A DNA stretch of 64,000 nucleotides from Allolobophora icterica (GCA_963556255.1 OY744606.1:71965525-72029524); one strand, 5' to 3'. Positions 1-12,150 are shown, counted from the stretch's first letter. The notes: generated by a model not told the origin, from the sequence alone. Numbers and translations are program-made.

Positions 1-571
1 CCCATCAAATGTTTATGGGTAAGCTGATAGAGATAATCAGTTTTGAGGGATTCACGTCACATTTAACAAACAATTGAAGAAAAACCCTTTTCAAGTTACC
101 AGCATTTATAGGCGAAATCATAAATTAGCTGCTTAAATTCTCACACAAAGTTATTCCATGCGATTACGTGAACATCAACATCAACACGTACTGTTCACAA
201 CGATTATACAAACTGAAACACTCAACCCTTCATTACCTCACCCGATGCGATTACGTGGCCATTTTTACTTCTTGAATAAATTGAGCTCTTAAATTGTCCC
301 TATTATTGTGATAAATTCATCACAAATTGTACTGGATAATTTTGTAATTGAAAAAAATATTTTCCTTCGTTTGGGGGCCCTCCGAGATTTGGGGGCCTTA
401 GGCGCGAGCCTAGTGCGCCTACGTGTAAACGCGCCTCTGCCCTTTGCAACGAGCATTTATTATAACCGCCATTCTATAGCGCCTACATTACGTAACTTTG
501 GAACATAACGTAGGGCCTATTGTTTCAATGTAACTTACTGCGGTTTGTCAGTCAGTTTGTCAATAAACCCG

Positions 572-573
<2 letters not shown>
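1..573. other. gene-free stretch with GC-rich repeat relic
   Basis: No coding region recognised. Around 370-425 there is a GGGGGCCC-rich patch that resembles the ends of the hAT element at 24.7-26.4 kb (both carry gggggccc followed by ctaggc- or ttaggc-like sequence), so it may be a decayed end of a related element. The rest is unremarkable AT-rich sequence. Confidence 0.4.
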
Positions 574-979
<406 letters not shown>

Positions 980-1001
980 TTGAGACACCAGTCGTTATAT
1001 G

Positions 1002-1381
1002 CAGGCCCGCGAGAAGGCGGAGGGAAAATTCCCAGGGGCCCGGCGATTTTTAGGGGCCCGGGCCGGGTCCGAAATCAACTTATGAAAATATATTAGAATC
1101 GGTTATACAAAGTTCATGAGATATGCCTTTTAAATATAATATTAGGCCTACTGGCACTTAGCCACAATCAGTTTAATCTTCAAACATCTAAATATTACCC
1201 TACTTATCATTTTTTGCTATAGAAGACACCCACAGCCTACCTTCGTATAAGAACTTTCTTCTGCTAAACTATGCGTTGTAAGATTTTAATTATAAAGTAA
1301 ATAAACATAAAACCTAAAGATAATTTAGAGGCCAATGACTGGTCTGCCTATAGGGGCCCGGAATTTCTGTCGGCGGGCCTG
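1002..1381. mobile_element. hAT-type MITE, 380 bp
   Basis: The element begins CAGGCCCGC and ends GCGGGCCTG, a terminal inverted repeat of at least 9 bp. It is flanked by GTTATATG (994-1001) and GTTATATC (1382-1389), an 8-bp duplication with one mismatch. CAG...CTG ends with 8-bp duplications are the hAT signature. Both inner ends carry aggggcccgg-like GC-rich sequence. No transposase is present, so it is non-autonomous. Confidence 0.85.
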
Positions 1382-1389
1382 GTTATATC

Positions 1390-2923
1390 ACTTATATGTA
1401 TGTCTGGTACAAGCCAGTGAGTCTTGGTCTTTTTCCGCCCTGTAGACACATGGATATCGGGCAACTATCACACGTCCTCGCTCCGTTTCTGTGTGTAGGA
1501 TTTCCTCCCTCACGCCTATAATTTGTCATGCCACAGAACTTGCGTAGTAGGCTAAGTTCTCGTATACGGACTTCGTGTTGACCTTTCGCGTCCAACACAT
1601 TTAATAAATTCTGCATCAGAAGATAGGATATATGATCTATGGAATCTTATCAGTGAAGGTCTTCTATAGCTACTTCGCTATTTACACAAAGACCTTCGTT
1701 CCGACCAAAGAATGAGACTCGACCCCGTAGCCTACTTCAGTCAGTTCTCTTAGCTGTGTTGGAAATAGGCCTAGATCATTCTTTCTTCTTTCTTTATGGC
1801 TTTGGCGATGCCCCAGCACGCAATAGCCGCTCATTTATGGCGAGTCTCCAATTCTCCCTGTCCTAGATCATAGTTGTGTTGAATGGGTAGGCCCTACTGC
1901 ACTCCGTGCATGAACATAACTGTAGGCTAACGAACTCCATTTCCCACACAAATCCATCTCATCTATATTATGTATATTTTTTGGATGATTATATCTGATG
2001 CTAGATTAAGTGTTATTAGATGCTAGTTGTTATGGGAGTTTAGTCTTTAAACTTAATAATCGACCAGCATCTGTGACCGGCATCTTAGGTCATAAATATT
2101 AGAATAGGATTTGGGGATATTACTTTTATTCGAGACTATGGGAACTGAGGTGTGACGATTTGATTGGTTGGAGAGAATCTCAACAGTATATCAGAAAATC
2201 GTCTGCGGCGCCTATACGCAGTGGAACCAGAAGAGTTCATTTGAGTGCCGGACGTCGAAAGTGATGTCTACACATCCTTCTTGGACGATTCGAGCGACTA
2301 ACTCCTGATTAGATCGATTAAGTGTGTGATTATTTGATGAGACGATCAGACAATCGAGTAAGGGGGCAGTAGTGAACCTGTTCCATCGAGTTTGCCAGTT
2401 AATAGAGTCATTAACTTCGCACTAGACATCAAACTGGAGGCGTGGCGATATCGCTGGCTTAGGCCTACGAGAAGCGCAGTAGAAGTTATCGAACGTTGAG
2501 CTCTATAGGTGCAAAGCATGCTTTAGGGAAAGAGGACTTGTTTTCGATAATCGACCTGTGGATGGACGATTATGTACTGCAATTTAGAAGCACTGTAGAC
2601 TGGTTGATCAGAAAAAGAGATACTTCAAAGAATAAGTGAAGAATTCAACCACGAAAACGTCATGCGAGAGGAAGATGGAGATCATCGCAACGATATGGTA
2701 ATTCGACGACACGGGCGCAAGTAACAATCATTTTCTACGAAGAACGACTATTAGGCCTACTGAAGGGAATGTATCTCACTTGACAACGCTGCTGCGAGAC
2801 CTGTAGGCCGTGTTTTTCTCAAACGTCATAACTGACTGAGTTTTTTCTCGCGATAAAAGCCTGTAGTACTGTACTGTAAAATATTACAGATAGTGCTCGA
2901 CTTCTGAGGATCTATAGCTTTGT
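1390..2923. other. gene-free stretch
   Basis: No exon, RNA gene or tandem repeat that I can support. Several TAGGCCTA-like palindromes occur (for example near 2459 and 2753). An open frame at 1392-1616 (minus) has no recognisable features. Confidence 0.4.
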
Positions 2924-2931
2924 AACCCGGT

Positions 2932-4481
2932 CAGGGCTGGATTAACATTTTGTAGGCCTGGTTCCAAAATTGTATAGTAGGCCCCTAAATATATGTTAAA
3001 CCAAAAAGTGGCGACAAAATTTAAACTATAAAACATTTATGAATTTAAAACTGTTCAGACGTGCTTTCATAATAGAAAAACTGTCAACAATATTCTGAAA
3101 ATCTAGCTGCTGTACAATTTCCCACTCAATATGTTCATTGTTCCATTTTCATAAGTGTTAAATTTGTCAGTCTATCTTGTCCCATCGTAGATGTTAAAGC
3201 ATTTTTAATGCGCTTTGGGTAACTAAACGATCTTTCACCGCTGCAGTTAGACACCGAAAGTGTAAGATATATATAAGCAGAGCAATGCAAACATTCTGAA
3301 GTCCTGACTGCAAATTGTATTTCTTCATTATTTGCAACATTTGGAGAGGCGATGGTTTGGATGGTACTGACGACAATTGACTCACAAATGCTCGCCATTG
3401 AATCCATTCGTCACAGGGTCCTATATTCACACCTTTCGAATAAAAACTTACACAAGACTTTAAAGATTCTTTGGAAGCCTCAATTACTTCGTCGACCTAT
3501 AGAAAACGACAACGTTGATCAAGTTCTGCGTATGCTTCAACTCTGCGTGTGAAATCAGCAGCGACAGCATCAACAATAACATAGGCCTAAACGTATCAAT
3601 TTTAAACTTGCTTTCGCCAGTCAGTAAAACGGCTGCTTCATTACTGTCATCAGCTCTGCGCTTTGTAAAACGTGCGCGCTTTCCTTCAAATGCCTCGCTA
3701 CAAAATTTGCAGCGTCTTGGTGGTGTTGATCAAATTTGTTCCTCGGTGATGGCAGAAATAATAATAATAATAATAATAATCTTCGTTTAATATTTTCAAA
3801 CTGACAATTACGCATAATGATTACAAATCAGTATGAACGGATGATCACAAGTTATTTCAGGAGTCGAATTTAACTGTATACGGCAGCCATTCAAGGCGCC
3901 CATCACGTACCACATCTCGTTTTTAACAACGCGCCATCTCGCGAATGATAGGCTGAGTGGACCTTTGGGAGGGTTGCGGGAAGCGATCCCGCTACCTACT
4001 GCTCTTTAAAAAATTCTGTCAATGACTTTAGCAGTGCGACTGCAGTACCGCTTGAAGTAATTTACTGGTTTCGTTTATTACATGTCAACGATGTAGCATT
4101 TGAAAACTAAAATAATATTTAGTTAAAATTTTAAAGGTAGAATATAAGTAAGTAAGCATATACTTTATTAATCCAACTGCTAACCGCATTTTGGTTTACA
4201 CGTGTATATCACGTCCATGTTAAAGAACAAAGGCCTATATTCCCGTGAAAATCATCATAATCATGAAAGATTTACGAGCCAGACGGTCAGCAGTCGGGAG
4301 AACCCGATTATGAACACGGGGTCGCAAACTATAACCTCTATGCTTAACAGGGGGTAATAGCACATGGAGCACATGTGTAGGACATGTAAGGACGGCCGTG
4401 GTAAGTTTAGAATCAGCAGTTTAGAATATACTTATTTGTGAACTGTGTGGACCCGGTGGAACCGTGGTTAATCCAGGCCTG
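2932..4481 (-). mobile_element. hAT element with decayed transposase, 1550 bp
   Basis: Left end CAGGGCTGGATTAAC and right end (reversed) CAGGCCTGGATTAAC form a 15-bp terminal inverted repeat with one mismatch. The duplication AACCCGGT is perfect on both sides (2924-2931 and 4482-4489). The interior carries a broken transposase on the minus strand. The perfect duplication marks this as one insertion event. Confidence 0.92.
3135..3815 (-). pseudogene. hAT transposase C-terminal relic
   Basis: The best piece is 3135-3407. It reads a hAT dimerisation-type segment: YIYLTLSVSNCSGERSFS, then RIKNALTSTMGQDRLTNLTL, matching the family pattern of a Cys/Ser-x-ERSFS core followed by K/RxxLRSxMxxERL. Upstream pieces (3194-3430 and 3621-3815) are in other minus-strand frames, and an (ATT)n run at about 3759-3780 interrupts the reading. 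It is frameshifted and lacks the RNase H-like catalytic core, so it is dead. It shares the ERSFS core with the transposase at 25.0 kb but is a different family by its ends. Confidence 0.75.
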
Positions 4482-4526
4482 AACCCGGTCCAGACTCTGA
4501 CTTACAGTACCGGTACTATATAGGCC

Positions 4527-5075
4527 CAGTGATGGGCAATATAGTTAACTAAAAAGTTGCTAACTTTTAGTTTAACTAAAAAATTTTAGTTAAGGAAGAA
4601 GTTTAACTAAAAAAAGTTTAGTTAAAACCATAGTTTAACTAAAAAAATTTAGTTACTAACTAAAAAGTTTAACTAAAAAATCAGCAATTTGCAAATATTT
4701 TTCCACAGTGAACATTGAACACTGTCAGCAAAAAAACATTTTAACACTGCATGGTTTTAGCATTAACAGCCTGTGTTTTCAAATTCATACACTACTTACA
4801 GTACACATGTAACTGTATGCCAGAACAGTACACATTGCATAGTTTGAAGGTGAAATTGTCATTGACGCTTTGCATTATTACAGTTCACTTAGGCCTAACG
4901 TCTTTTGTAGTGAAAATGTTTGTCGTAAAAAGTTGGAAAAAAGTTGGAAAAAGTTTAACTACTTTTTTTAGTTTAGTTAACTAATTTCCAAAATCAGTTG
5001 CCAACTTTAAACTATTTTTTTAGTTGGAAAATAGTTTTAGTTTAACTAAAATAAATAGTTTAGTGCCCATCACTG
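4527..5075. mobile_element. hAT-type MITE, 549 bp, GTTAACTAAA-rich
   Basis: Both ends start CAGTGATGGGCA (12 bp identical and inverted), and the 8-bp duplication TATAGGCC is perfect (4519-4526 and 5076-5083). The subterminal zones are dense in tagtttaactaaaa motifs in both orientations, so the termini could fold into long hairpins. It has no transposase. The target includes part of the genome-wide TAGGCCTA motif. Confidence 0.93.
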
Positions 5076-5395
5076 TATAGGCCTAACTGGTAGCGTGAGA
5101 AATACCCGGGTCCGCGATCGTTCGTTCGTAGAAAATCCTTAATTCTCCGAATTGTTTAATGAGGGTACCATAAACTGTCTCTTGATTAGCCGCAATCTCA
5201 GGTGCAATTAATCATTGGACCGAGACAGGGTAAACTGAAAAACTATTATAAAATTGAATTGGAAACAAAGTGAAGCAACCGAAACAACTTAACTATCAAA
5301 TTGTTAAACAATTCGGGTATAACTTAAATTAAAATTTATTGTTATTTATAAATCCCGTTTATAAGAAAGCCTATTTGTAGACATTTTATGACAGT

Positions 5396-5604
5396 CAGGG
5401 CTGTAGTCGAGGGTATACGCGGGTATACAGCGTATACTCACCTCTAGAGACCGTGTACTCACCTCACAAAATATTTATATTTATTTATATTAAAATACTG
5501 TAGCGTATACTCACAAAATACTGTAGCGTATACTCACCTCTAATTTGTTTCGGAAAACTAACCGGAAGCGTATACTCACCTCTAATTTTACCACTACAGC
5601 CCTG
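5396..5604. mobile_element. hAT-type MITE, 209 bp
   Basis: The ends are CAGGGCTGTAGT and its inverted copy (12 bp perfect). The duplication ATGACAGT is perfect (5388-5395 and 5605-5612). The interior is mostly repeats of gcgtatactcacctcta, about five degenerate copies, suggesting tandem growth inside the element. Confidence 0.93.
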
Positions 5605-5612
5605 ATGACAGT

Positions 5613-6529
5613 ACTTCAACCAACGGAGCCAATGGACTTCTCCGATTAAAAACAAAGTCAACCACTACAGTTTCCTCTATATAAGCTGCGTGCGTGTGCT
5701 AAATCATATACGAAGTATAAGAAATGTTAAATGGCCGCTAGTCTAAGCGCAGGGCACCACCTTCTTCACGAGCGTAACGCTCTTCGTCATTGAACAATTT
5801 AGGCCTACGACGGAATAGTGAGACATAAGGTTGGTTCAAAGGGTGGTTTGCATCTTCTAAAATAGTTATTGTGTATTGTCCCAAACTGCACCTCGACTCT
5901 GGAAAGGTTTTCCTCTGAATTCCGCATATTCTCATTTCCTTCACCAATGCCGCCACTCATCCACCGTTATCTGCCTCAGGTTCTTCTACTTATAATCCCA
6001 TAAGCTTTCCATTCCAAACAAGTCTCGTCTTTTCAAGAATTCCTACCCTAGTCCATCCGATCCTTCGCCGTCCAAGCATTCTCGCCCTCAACGAAAAACG
6101 CATTAGCAGCCGCTCTGCCTTTTCTCTCTGCATTGTCTCTCTAGCAACCGAACTCGGACCTCCACTGGACATCGACCTGTGCACATGGACAACCCTCTGA
6201 TGTGACGCAGCGTTCGTCAATAAGCTTGTGCTCTGCACTTAGCCTTAGAAATTTGGAGTTTATGATTACGAAGGTAGTTTTAAAGCAGAGGACGAAATGC
6301 TAACAGTCACCTGGAGAACATACAACAATGAGAGTGAAGAAATTGTGGTTATTTGTGTATGAGGAACGTAATGATTTATTTTTATTAAGTAATTAAATTT
6401 GTAACGCGCGCACGGTCACACCAAAATGTCAATCTGAGGCGTGGGTAGTCAGCCGGAAGATGATGATGATGCAGTTAGATATCTCAGTGTTTGAAAGTCA
6501 AGGAGAAATAGTAAGTTTTGAGCCGCTTT
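5613..6529. other. unassigned stretch with two minus-strand open frames
   Basis: Minus-strand frames at 5738-5956 and 5990-6238 read arginine-rich, moderately gene-like peptides (for example RRRIGWTRVGILEKTRLVW). I could not assign them. They may be a decayed LINE tail or chance frames. Confidence 0.25.
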
Positions 6530-6965
6530 TTGAAGGAAGTGAATTTGAGGTAAAGGCCCACTAGGAGTCAATTCCACTCCTTGGGGCAGAGAATGGGAAT
6601 GCATGCAACCTCACAACTGTTCTGCATCGTGGCTCAGCTACAAGACCCGTACTTGAGGATCGCAGGAAACGAGGAGGGATGCAAGGGGTTAGTAGTGATC
6701 GAAGGCAGGGAGGGGTGCTGGTGCTGAGGGCCTTGTACGCTAAACACGCTAATTTAAATTTTATTCAAAATTCAACAAGAAGCCAATGTAACTGATGGAG
6801 TAGGACTGAGGAGCTTGTTAGTAGTGGGACACGCAGCAATACGCGAGCCAAGAGTGTTCGATGCATTGCAGCCTGTGGACTTGAAGGTCTGAGAGACCCA
6901 CAAAACCGAATTAACATAATCAAGGCGACAGGAGACAAGGGAACAGGCTATGGTTTGCGGCATTT
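6530..6965 (-). pseudogene. decayed LINE reverse transcriptase C-terminal fragment
   Basis: The minus-strand frame at 6772-6963 contains SLVSCRLDYVNSVLW, matching the CR1/L2-type segment just after the reverse transcriptase palm (SRLDYCNSLL in intact copies, as at about 44.1 kb here). It then runs out of frame through a segment that would be LxxLQxVxNAAARL. Downstream on the same strand to about 6530 there are LINE-like remnants with several stops. No intact RT motif remains. Confidence 0.6.
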
Positions 6966-8067
6966 ATAGAATACTATATGTATTTATACACAGTTTGTGA
7001 ATGTACAAATAACCAAAACATTTTCTGCATTATTACAAATTAAGCAGAATACAGAACCTACAAAAACAGACGTTACAAGCCAACTTATCCAGCTTCCCGT
7101 AACTCACGCAACTAACCCATCTGTGTGCACGTCAACCGCTTCTTGCATTTCATAATCAGAGACATTTTAATCACCTTGAAAATTTTCAGACATGGAATGG
7201 AGCAAACTCCGTTACGACAAATGCTAACACAGGCCAATTTGTGCAACAGTGGGTTAGAAACAATTATCACCGTTTCCTATAGACACACTTCAGCAATTGA
7301 CGAAGCAATATTATGATAACAGTGCTGATGGCAACTCATAAACGCTCGTCAAGGACTGAAGCGCATTGCAATAGTCATGAATGAAGAGCAAGAGTATTAT
7401 TGAAGGTGCTGCTGTCTTTATCTGCCTTTGCCGCAAAACGTCTGGTAACTGTAGTGCCACAGCTTCCTTTGCAGCAGACTTGAATCACAGAATTGTTGAC
7501 AAGAATCTCCACTTATCATCCTTTGTTACTGGCAATGTTTCGGTAAAACGTTTCCCGAGTTACTTCACAGTTCTTCCGGTCACTCGCACAACACGTTCTC
7601 TGCATTCCTACAAAAGCAGAAATCAAGTTGTGAACACTCGAGATGTGATGAAAGGGCATTATATATACATATTTAGATACATACATACACACATGCATTG
7701 CATTGCATACATGTATACATAGATATACTCTGTCAATACCAGCTTTTTATCATTAATAGACTAAACTATCAAGAGAGGTTCCCTGTATTACAAAACTATA
7801 ATTTCATCTCCACACAGGACCTAGCAGTATCTTGCAGTGGCAGATTTGGAGTTTACTTAACTCTGTCATCCTTAACTTTGCAAGCAAACCTTTACCAAAA
7901 ATCATGTTTCTCAGTAATACATAAACCTCACTTTACTTCCCCACATAACTTCAAATCTGTTCCCGTCTTGTGTACTGAATATTGATGTCTTGTAATTGCA
8001 GAACAGTGCACTACAACCTTTTTTTCAAAGCAAAAATTATATTTCTTCAGCTTCCTTTAAGAACAAG
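6966..8067. other. gene-free stretch
   Basis: Open frames at 7125-7316, 7381-7722 and 7698-7985 have no domain, splice support or recognisable similarity. A short (CATA)n patch lies at 7676-7720. Confidence 0.35.
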
Positions 8068-8275
8068 TCCCTTGTTCCACTTGTGGCTTTACATTGCACT
8101 TGTTCCACTTGTGGCTTTACATTGCACTTGTTCCACTTGTGGCTTTGCAACGCACTTGTTCACTTACGGCTTTACATTGCACTTGTTCCACTTGTGGCTT
8201 TACATTGCACTTGTTCCACTTGTGGCTTTACATTGCACGTGTTCTACTTGTAGCTTTACATTGCACTTGTGGCTA
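8068..8275. repeat. 28-bp minisatellite, about 7 copies
   Basis: The unit is approximately cttgttccacttgtggcttt followed by acattgca. Copies differ by point changes, and the fourth copy has a short deletion. All three forward frames stay open through it because 28 is not a multiple of 3, which produces spurious protein frames. Confidence 0.92.
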
Positions 8276-9442
8276 CAGAATTTCATTGGCTATTTTTAAA
8301 TTTAATATCTGAGATGGCCGGCCTGATAAATCTATATGTTTGATTCCTTATCACAAAACTCCTAAGCCAAACCGGTCCATGTCAAGGCATACATCTATCA
8401 TTTCAACAGCCTCACGCATTCATATTTTCTCATCCGATAGTGTATCAGAAGTGAATATGCACGCGCGTGGCCCTTGAAATCCTTCTCTCAACACGACCCA
8501 AAAGTTGGCCATGGTTTTGTGTGTGCTCAGTCAGACAAAGCAAGGACTTTATACTCTACACTCAACAGAAGCAATTAATAATTTTTATCTGATCAGCAGC
8601 TAGACTACAAGACAGTAGAGCTGATAAATTAAGGAAAGTACAGGGTCAAAGTTGAAGATGTTATCGCAGTTAAAAATGGACCAGAGATACAAAGAAAAGT
8701 TCAAACTTAGAAATTCTATAATACCGTCATAATGATACACTAAGCAGGGGCGTCTACACCATAGAAACCTTGGAGCAAATGCTCCATCCAATTAAGAAAT
8801 AAGGGGGAGGGAGATCTGACAGTGTGTGTGCCACCAATAATGGGGAGGAAGGAAGGGGGAGATGGAAAGAAAAGGGGGAATTGGAAGTTGCTCCACTGAC
8901 TGGGGGGGGGGGGTAGTACCAACAAACATACATTGCATACACTTTTGTTGCAAAGATATTTATATTTTTGGGGCCAAAGCTAGAGAGAGAAAAATGACAA
9001 AACAAGAAGAATAAGTGCATACATATCAAGATAGGATAAACAGGAAGCAGAACCAAATATACAGGTAATGACACCCATACACACACAATGAAACATGAAA
9101 CACATACAACGATTAACGGAGAGGTGGACCTGGAGCCATACAGCACAAGATAGGCAACAGATTGGAAGACATCCCACGACAACATAGAGAAAAACAAGCA
9201 AAGATCATGAAAGACAACCAGGCGAATGTAGTAAGACACTCAGCCAGAGTTAGAGAATGACATCTGTAGGAAGGAAGCTGAGCTAAACATTTCCTTAAGA
9301 AGTGGAATCCACACATGTAAACGAAAACACAATGAAACAAGGAAAAAACTAACTGGACTTAATGATCGTCAGAGCCCCAGAAACACAGGTAGACTGGAGA
9401 AGTAAATCGGAGGCCACCTCAACGGGGTGAACTAACCGTTAC
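8276..9442. other. gene-free stretch downstream of the 9.4-kb exon
   Basis: No exon supported. If the exon at 9443-9644 is real, this is its first intron (minus strand). G-rich runs lie at 8804-8912. The minus-strand frames at 8740-9340 are hydrophobic but lack a start and splice context. Confidence 0.3.
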
Positions 9443-9644
9443 TTCTTGGTTCCTGGATCCGAACGAGAGAAGATGACGATGACGTGGCCAGCGGCGGGCA
9501 GATGGCCCCAAACGATGTCCAGACGACACTGACCGCGTGAATTAACCTGGCAACCCAGAAGACGAGCAGTGTGAAGATCATACAAAGCGCCAGTATGAAC
9601 AGACCCCTCATCTGCAACACCTTTCCCGCTTCGTTTCTTCCCAT
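9443..9644 (-). CDS. probable first exon of a type II membrane protein
   Basis: Reading minus from the ATG at 9644: the peptide begins MGRNEAGKVLQMRGLF, then a hydrophobic segment at about residues 13-40 (LFILALCMIFTLLVFWVARL), then a Ser-rich stem (ATSSSSSLVR). A short basic N-terminus, one signal anchor and a Ser/Thr-rich stem are typical of Golgi glycosyltransferases and sulfotransferases, but no catalytic domain is visible, so the product is unknown. The ATG context is strong (A at -3, G at +4). A possible donor AGAA|GTAACG ends the exon at 9443; without splicing the frame stops at 9432. A TATA box lies about 205 bp upstream. The 5' leader holds one short upstream frame (ATG, four codons, stop) just before the main ATG. 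Following exons were not found. Confidence 0.5.
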
Positions 9645-9847
9645 TGTCACCAGTCGAACATACACTGACACCGATTAACTAACTACGGTATTTCCAGAAG
9701 GAACTATAATAACAGTCCGCCAGTCAAACAAGACCCTTCCAGCGCAATCAACGGTCCTCGAAGCGCCGTGATCTCAGGCAGCAAGACGATATCTCTGGTA
9801 CTACGCGGGTCTTAAACGAAATTCGTCTTTAACCAACGCGAGCCCTC

Positions 9848-9854
9848 ATTTATA
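9848..9854 (-). promoter_or_regulatory. TATA box for the 9.6-kb exon
   Basis: TATAAAT on the minus strand inside ggctttataaatgaggg. About 30 bp downstream would put transcription start near 9820, with a leader of about 175 nt to the ATG at 9644. The flank is GC-rich compared with the window, fitting a core promoter. Confidence 0.5.
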
Positions 9855-9859
9855 AAGCC

Positions 9860-11650
9860 GCTCTGGTCGGAGCCTCGGAGAAGGACACACACGCGCAGAC
9901 TAAAATCGAGGACAACCAAGTGAGGTCGATGGCAATATTGCATCAGGCGGCTTCGCGGCCTCGTTCTGCTCCGCCGCCTAGCACAGCGGCTGCGGCCGAT
10001 GCCATGCGCTAATCATGCCAACGCCAGCCAGGCCCCAGCTGACGGTTCCCGTGTCAACAACCGGGCTGAACAGTACCTCGGGGGTAAGAGTAGGGTACAC
10101 GTGATAGACACCACGGTTACATCGAACGGCGAAGACAACACGAACCCTTGCCCTTATGAAATCAAGGCAAATCTTATTTCACCTGGTGCTATAGTCCTGT
10201 TGCTGTGCGCCAGTTGAGCGCGTGGTTTTCGCTGGTTGTAAACACGAGCCGACCCGCGATAAGGGGTGGGGCTTACAAGTAGCCACGCAGGTCATTAGCC
10301 CAGTATTCTGGGCCAGATTTTTTGTTATGGGTTGTACACGTGAGTCTCCAGCGATCAATGCGCAGACAGACGGACGGACGGAAGGACGGAACATAGACAT
10401 ATCGAGAAAGACAGAAAAAAGTATGGGACACCGAGCTTATAGAAGCAACAACCACGCAAAAGAGATTATCATAAACACACATGTAGGCCTATATGCAGGC
10501 AGGCAGAATGAGAAAGACATAGAAGCAACTAGATGTTTGCCTAGGAAGTTTCCTAGGCAAACATTGATTTCACATAATAGCAGTGTCACACACCAATATA
10601 GTCGGCATAGGCCTACTGTTGTAGAAGTAAAAGTAGCAACAGAAGTAACAACTCGACAGTGTGAAATCATCCATCTCGATTACGTGTTGCTAATCAACAA
10701 AACGCTTCAGCATACTAACACAATGGGTCAGATGGTAGTCGTACACTGGCTGGGACTGTGTGTGCCACGTGCAAATTTTCCAGTGTGGAAGTTTCCTTTG
10801 CGAGTCTAACCCAAGAGCATGATGTAAAAATAGCCCTAGATTGTAAATATTGTCAGTGTGTAGATAAACACTGAAATAACAGAAACTTCCCAGCACGTGC
10901 TCTGCGGTGGCAATTTGGTCTAATTGTCGAGACAAAGTTCAGGTGGCACTGTGAGAAGGTCTTGATAAGTTTGTGCATGCCGCGATCTGTCGTAGTGCAA
11001 GGAATGGTCAGATTAAAGAGAAGACAACGCTTGGGAGCCAGCACAGAGTGAAAATTGCCAGGTTGGCTCAAGTGAAAAGTCTAAAGTAAAAGTGTGAGTT
11101 GTAGAGTCTACGAGAAGCCCCAGTCTGTAGTCGCTTTTCTGTGTGCCGACAATGAAATGACTTTATCGGTTGATTATAGTTTCGTATTTGTTAGGTCTAA
11201 CGAGGGCTCAGACCAAGGAAGACGCTGGACTCTTAGAAGCCTCATCGAGTTAGACATTGACTTGCCAGTTAGAAGCGGGTTACAGTAACCATGACTGCAG
11301 CCACACAGAGGTAATGTGTTCTCTGAATGGCAGGTTGAAGTCTAAATAAAACAAATGCGGACTGAACAGCTGCATTGTATGACAAAGATGTCTGTGGGAA
11401 CAGAATTCAAAGTTAAATATTGTCCGGTTGGGCGCGTTATTAGTCCGCTATCATTCAAGACTGAACTCGGTTAGGCTAAATTAAGGCCTCAGATAAAGAG
11501 AGCTGCGAGCTAGAAGAAAGCGAATTACCTACGCACAAAGATAGAGTTTCATAAGCAAATGTTTCATACGCTGTGACTAAGCAAAACATTTAGTGGGGTG
11601 CTGTACATGAGAAAAAGGTAGGCCTACATAAATATAGGCCCTAATAGAGC
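9860..11650. other. upstream intergenic stretch
   Basis: GC-rich at 9900-10100. The plus-strand frames at 9999-10217 and 10222-10809 have no recognisable domain and I do not call them genes. The one notable structure, a 32-bp palindrome at 10533, is listed separately. Confidence 0.35.
10533..10564. repeat. 32-bp near-perfect palindrome
   Basis: Arms ATGTTTGCCTAGGAA (10533-10547) and TTCCTAGGCAAACAT (10550-10564) are perfectly complementary, with only GT between them. Fifteen paired bases with a 2-nt loop is far beyond chance for a single site. No transposon ends are visible around it. Confidence 0.95.
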
Positions 11651-11658
11651 TTCGGATG

Positions 11659-11851
11659 CATAGGCGTAATTTGTGGGGTACGAGGGGTACCCGTGCCCCC
11701 ACTTTTTGGACTGGTGTACCGTGCCCCCACTTTTTAAACAGTGCCAACCAATATTTTATTATTGGGCCTTCCCATAGATCCCAGGCTCCGACTTGCTTCG
11801 TGTCTATAATAAATTGGTACCCTCACTTTTTAGACCAAAGTTACGCCTCTG
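11659..11851. mobile_element. hAT-type MITE family A, copy 1 (193 bp)
   Basis: Ends CATAGGCGTAATTTG and (reversed) CAGAGGCGTAACTTTG. The 8-bp duplication is TTCGGATG (11651-11658) and TTTGGATG (11852-11859), one mismatch. The interior carries repeated GTACC-CCCACTTTTT-type motifs shared with copies at 42698 and 51100. No coding capacity. Confidence 0.9.
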
Positions 11852-12069
11852 TTTGGATGTCATATATACTTTGTTCGTCATTGTAATAACGAGTTCCTGC
11901 CCAGCTGTGACACGACATATTTCGGCTGTTCCCAAGGGTTAACTTTGCCTTACAGAGGTGTAGCGACCAATTCCTCCTGCTTCCCCTTTTTCTTGTTGAC
12001 TGGAAGGTGTGGCGCTTAGGCGTGAAACACCGAGTTAGGCTTGTTTCTGTTTATCTCTATGATCAGGCC

Positions 12070-12150
12070 TGGCTTGGAAGTGCCTCTGAGCAGAGCCCTT
12101 GAAGAGGCACTAGGCCTATACAAATTCTATGATTGATTGATTGATTGATT
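12070..12150 (+). mobile_element. retroelement 3' tail with hairpin and (GATT)n end
   Basis: AGTGCCTCT (12079-12087) pairs perfectly with AGAGGCACT (12103-12111), followed by an AT-rich segment and (GATT)n at about 12131-12150. This is the same tail structure as the LINE at 43.6 kb and the SINE at 20.9 kb, but with both arms changed so that pairing is kept. Confidence 0.65.

Noticed and set aside
8746..8930. CAGGGGCGTCTACACC, a hAT-like left end
   Set aside because: No matching inverted end or 8-bp duplication found downstream.
9999..10809. Plus-strand frames of 72 and 195 residues
   Set aside because: No domain or exon context; the longer one runs through the 32-bp palindrome and mixed low-complexity sequence.
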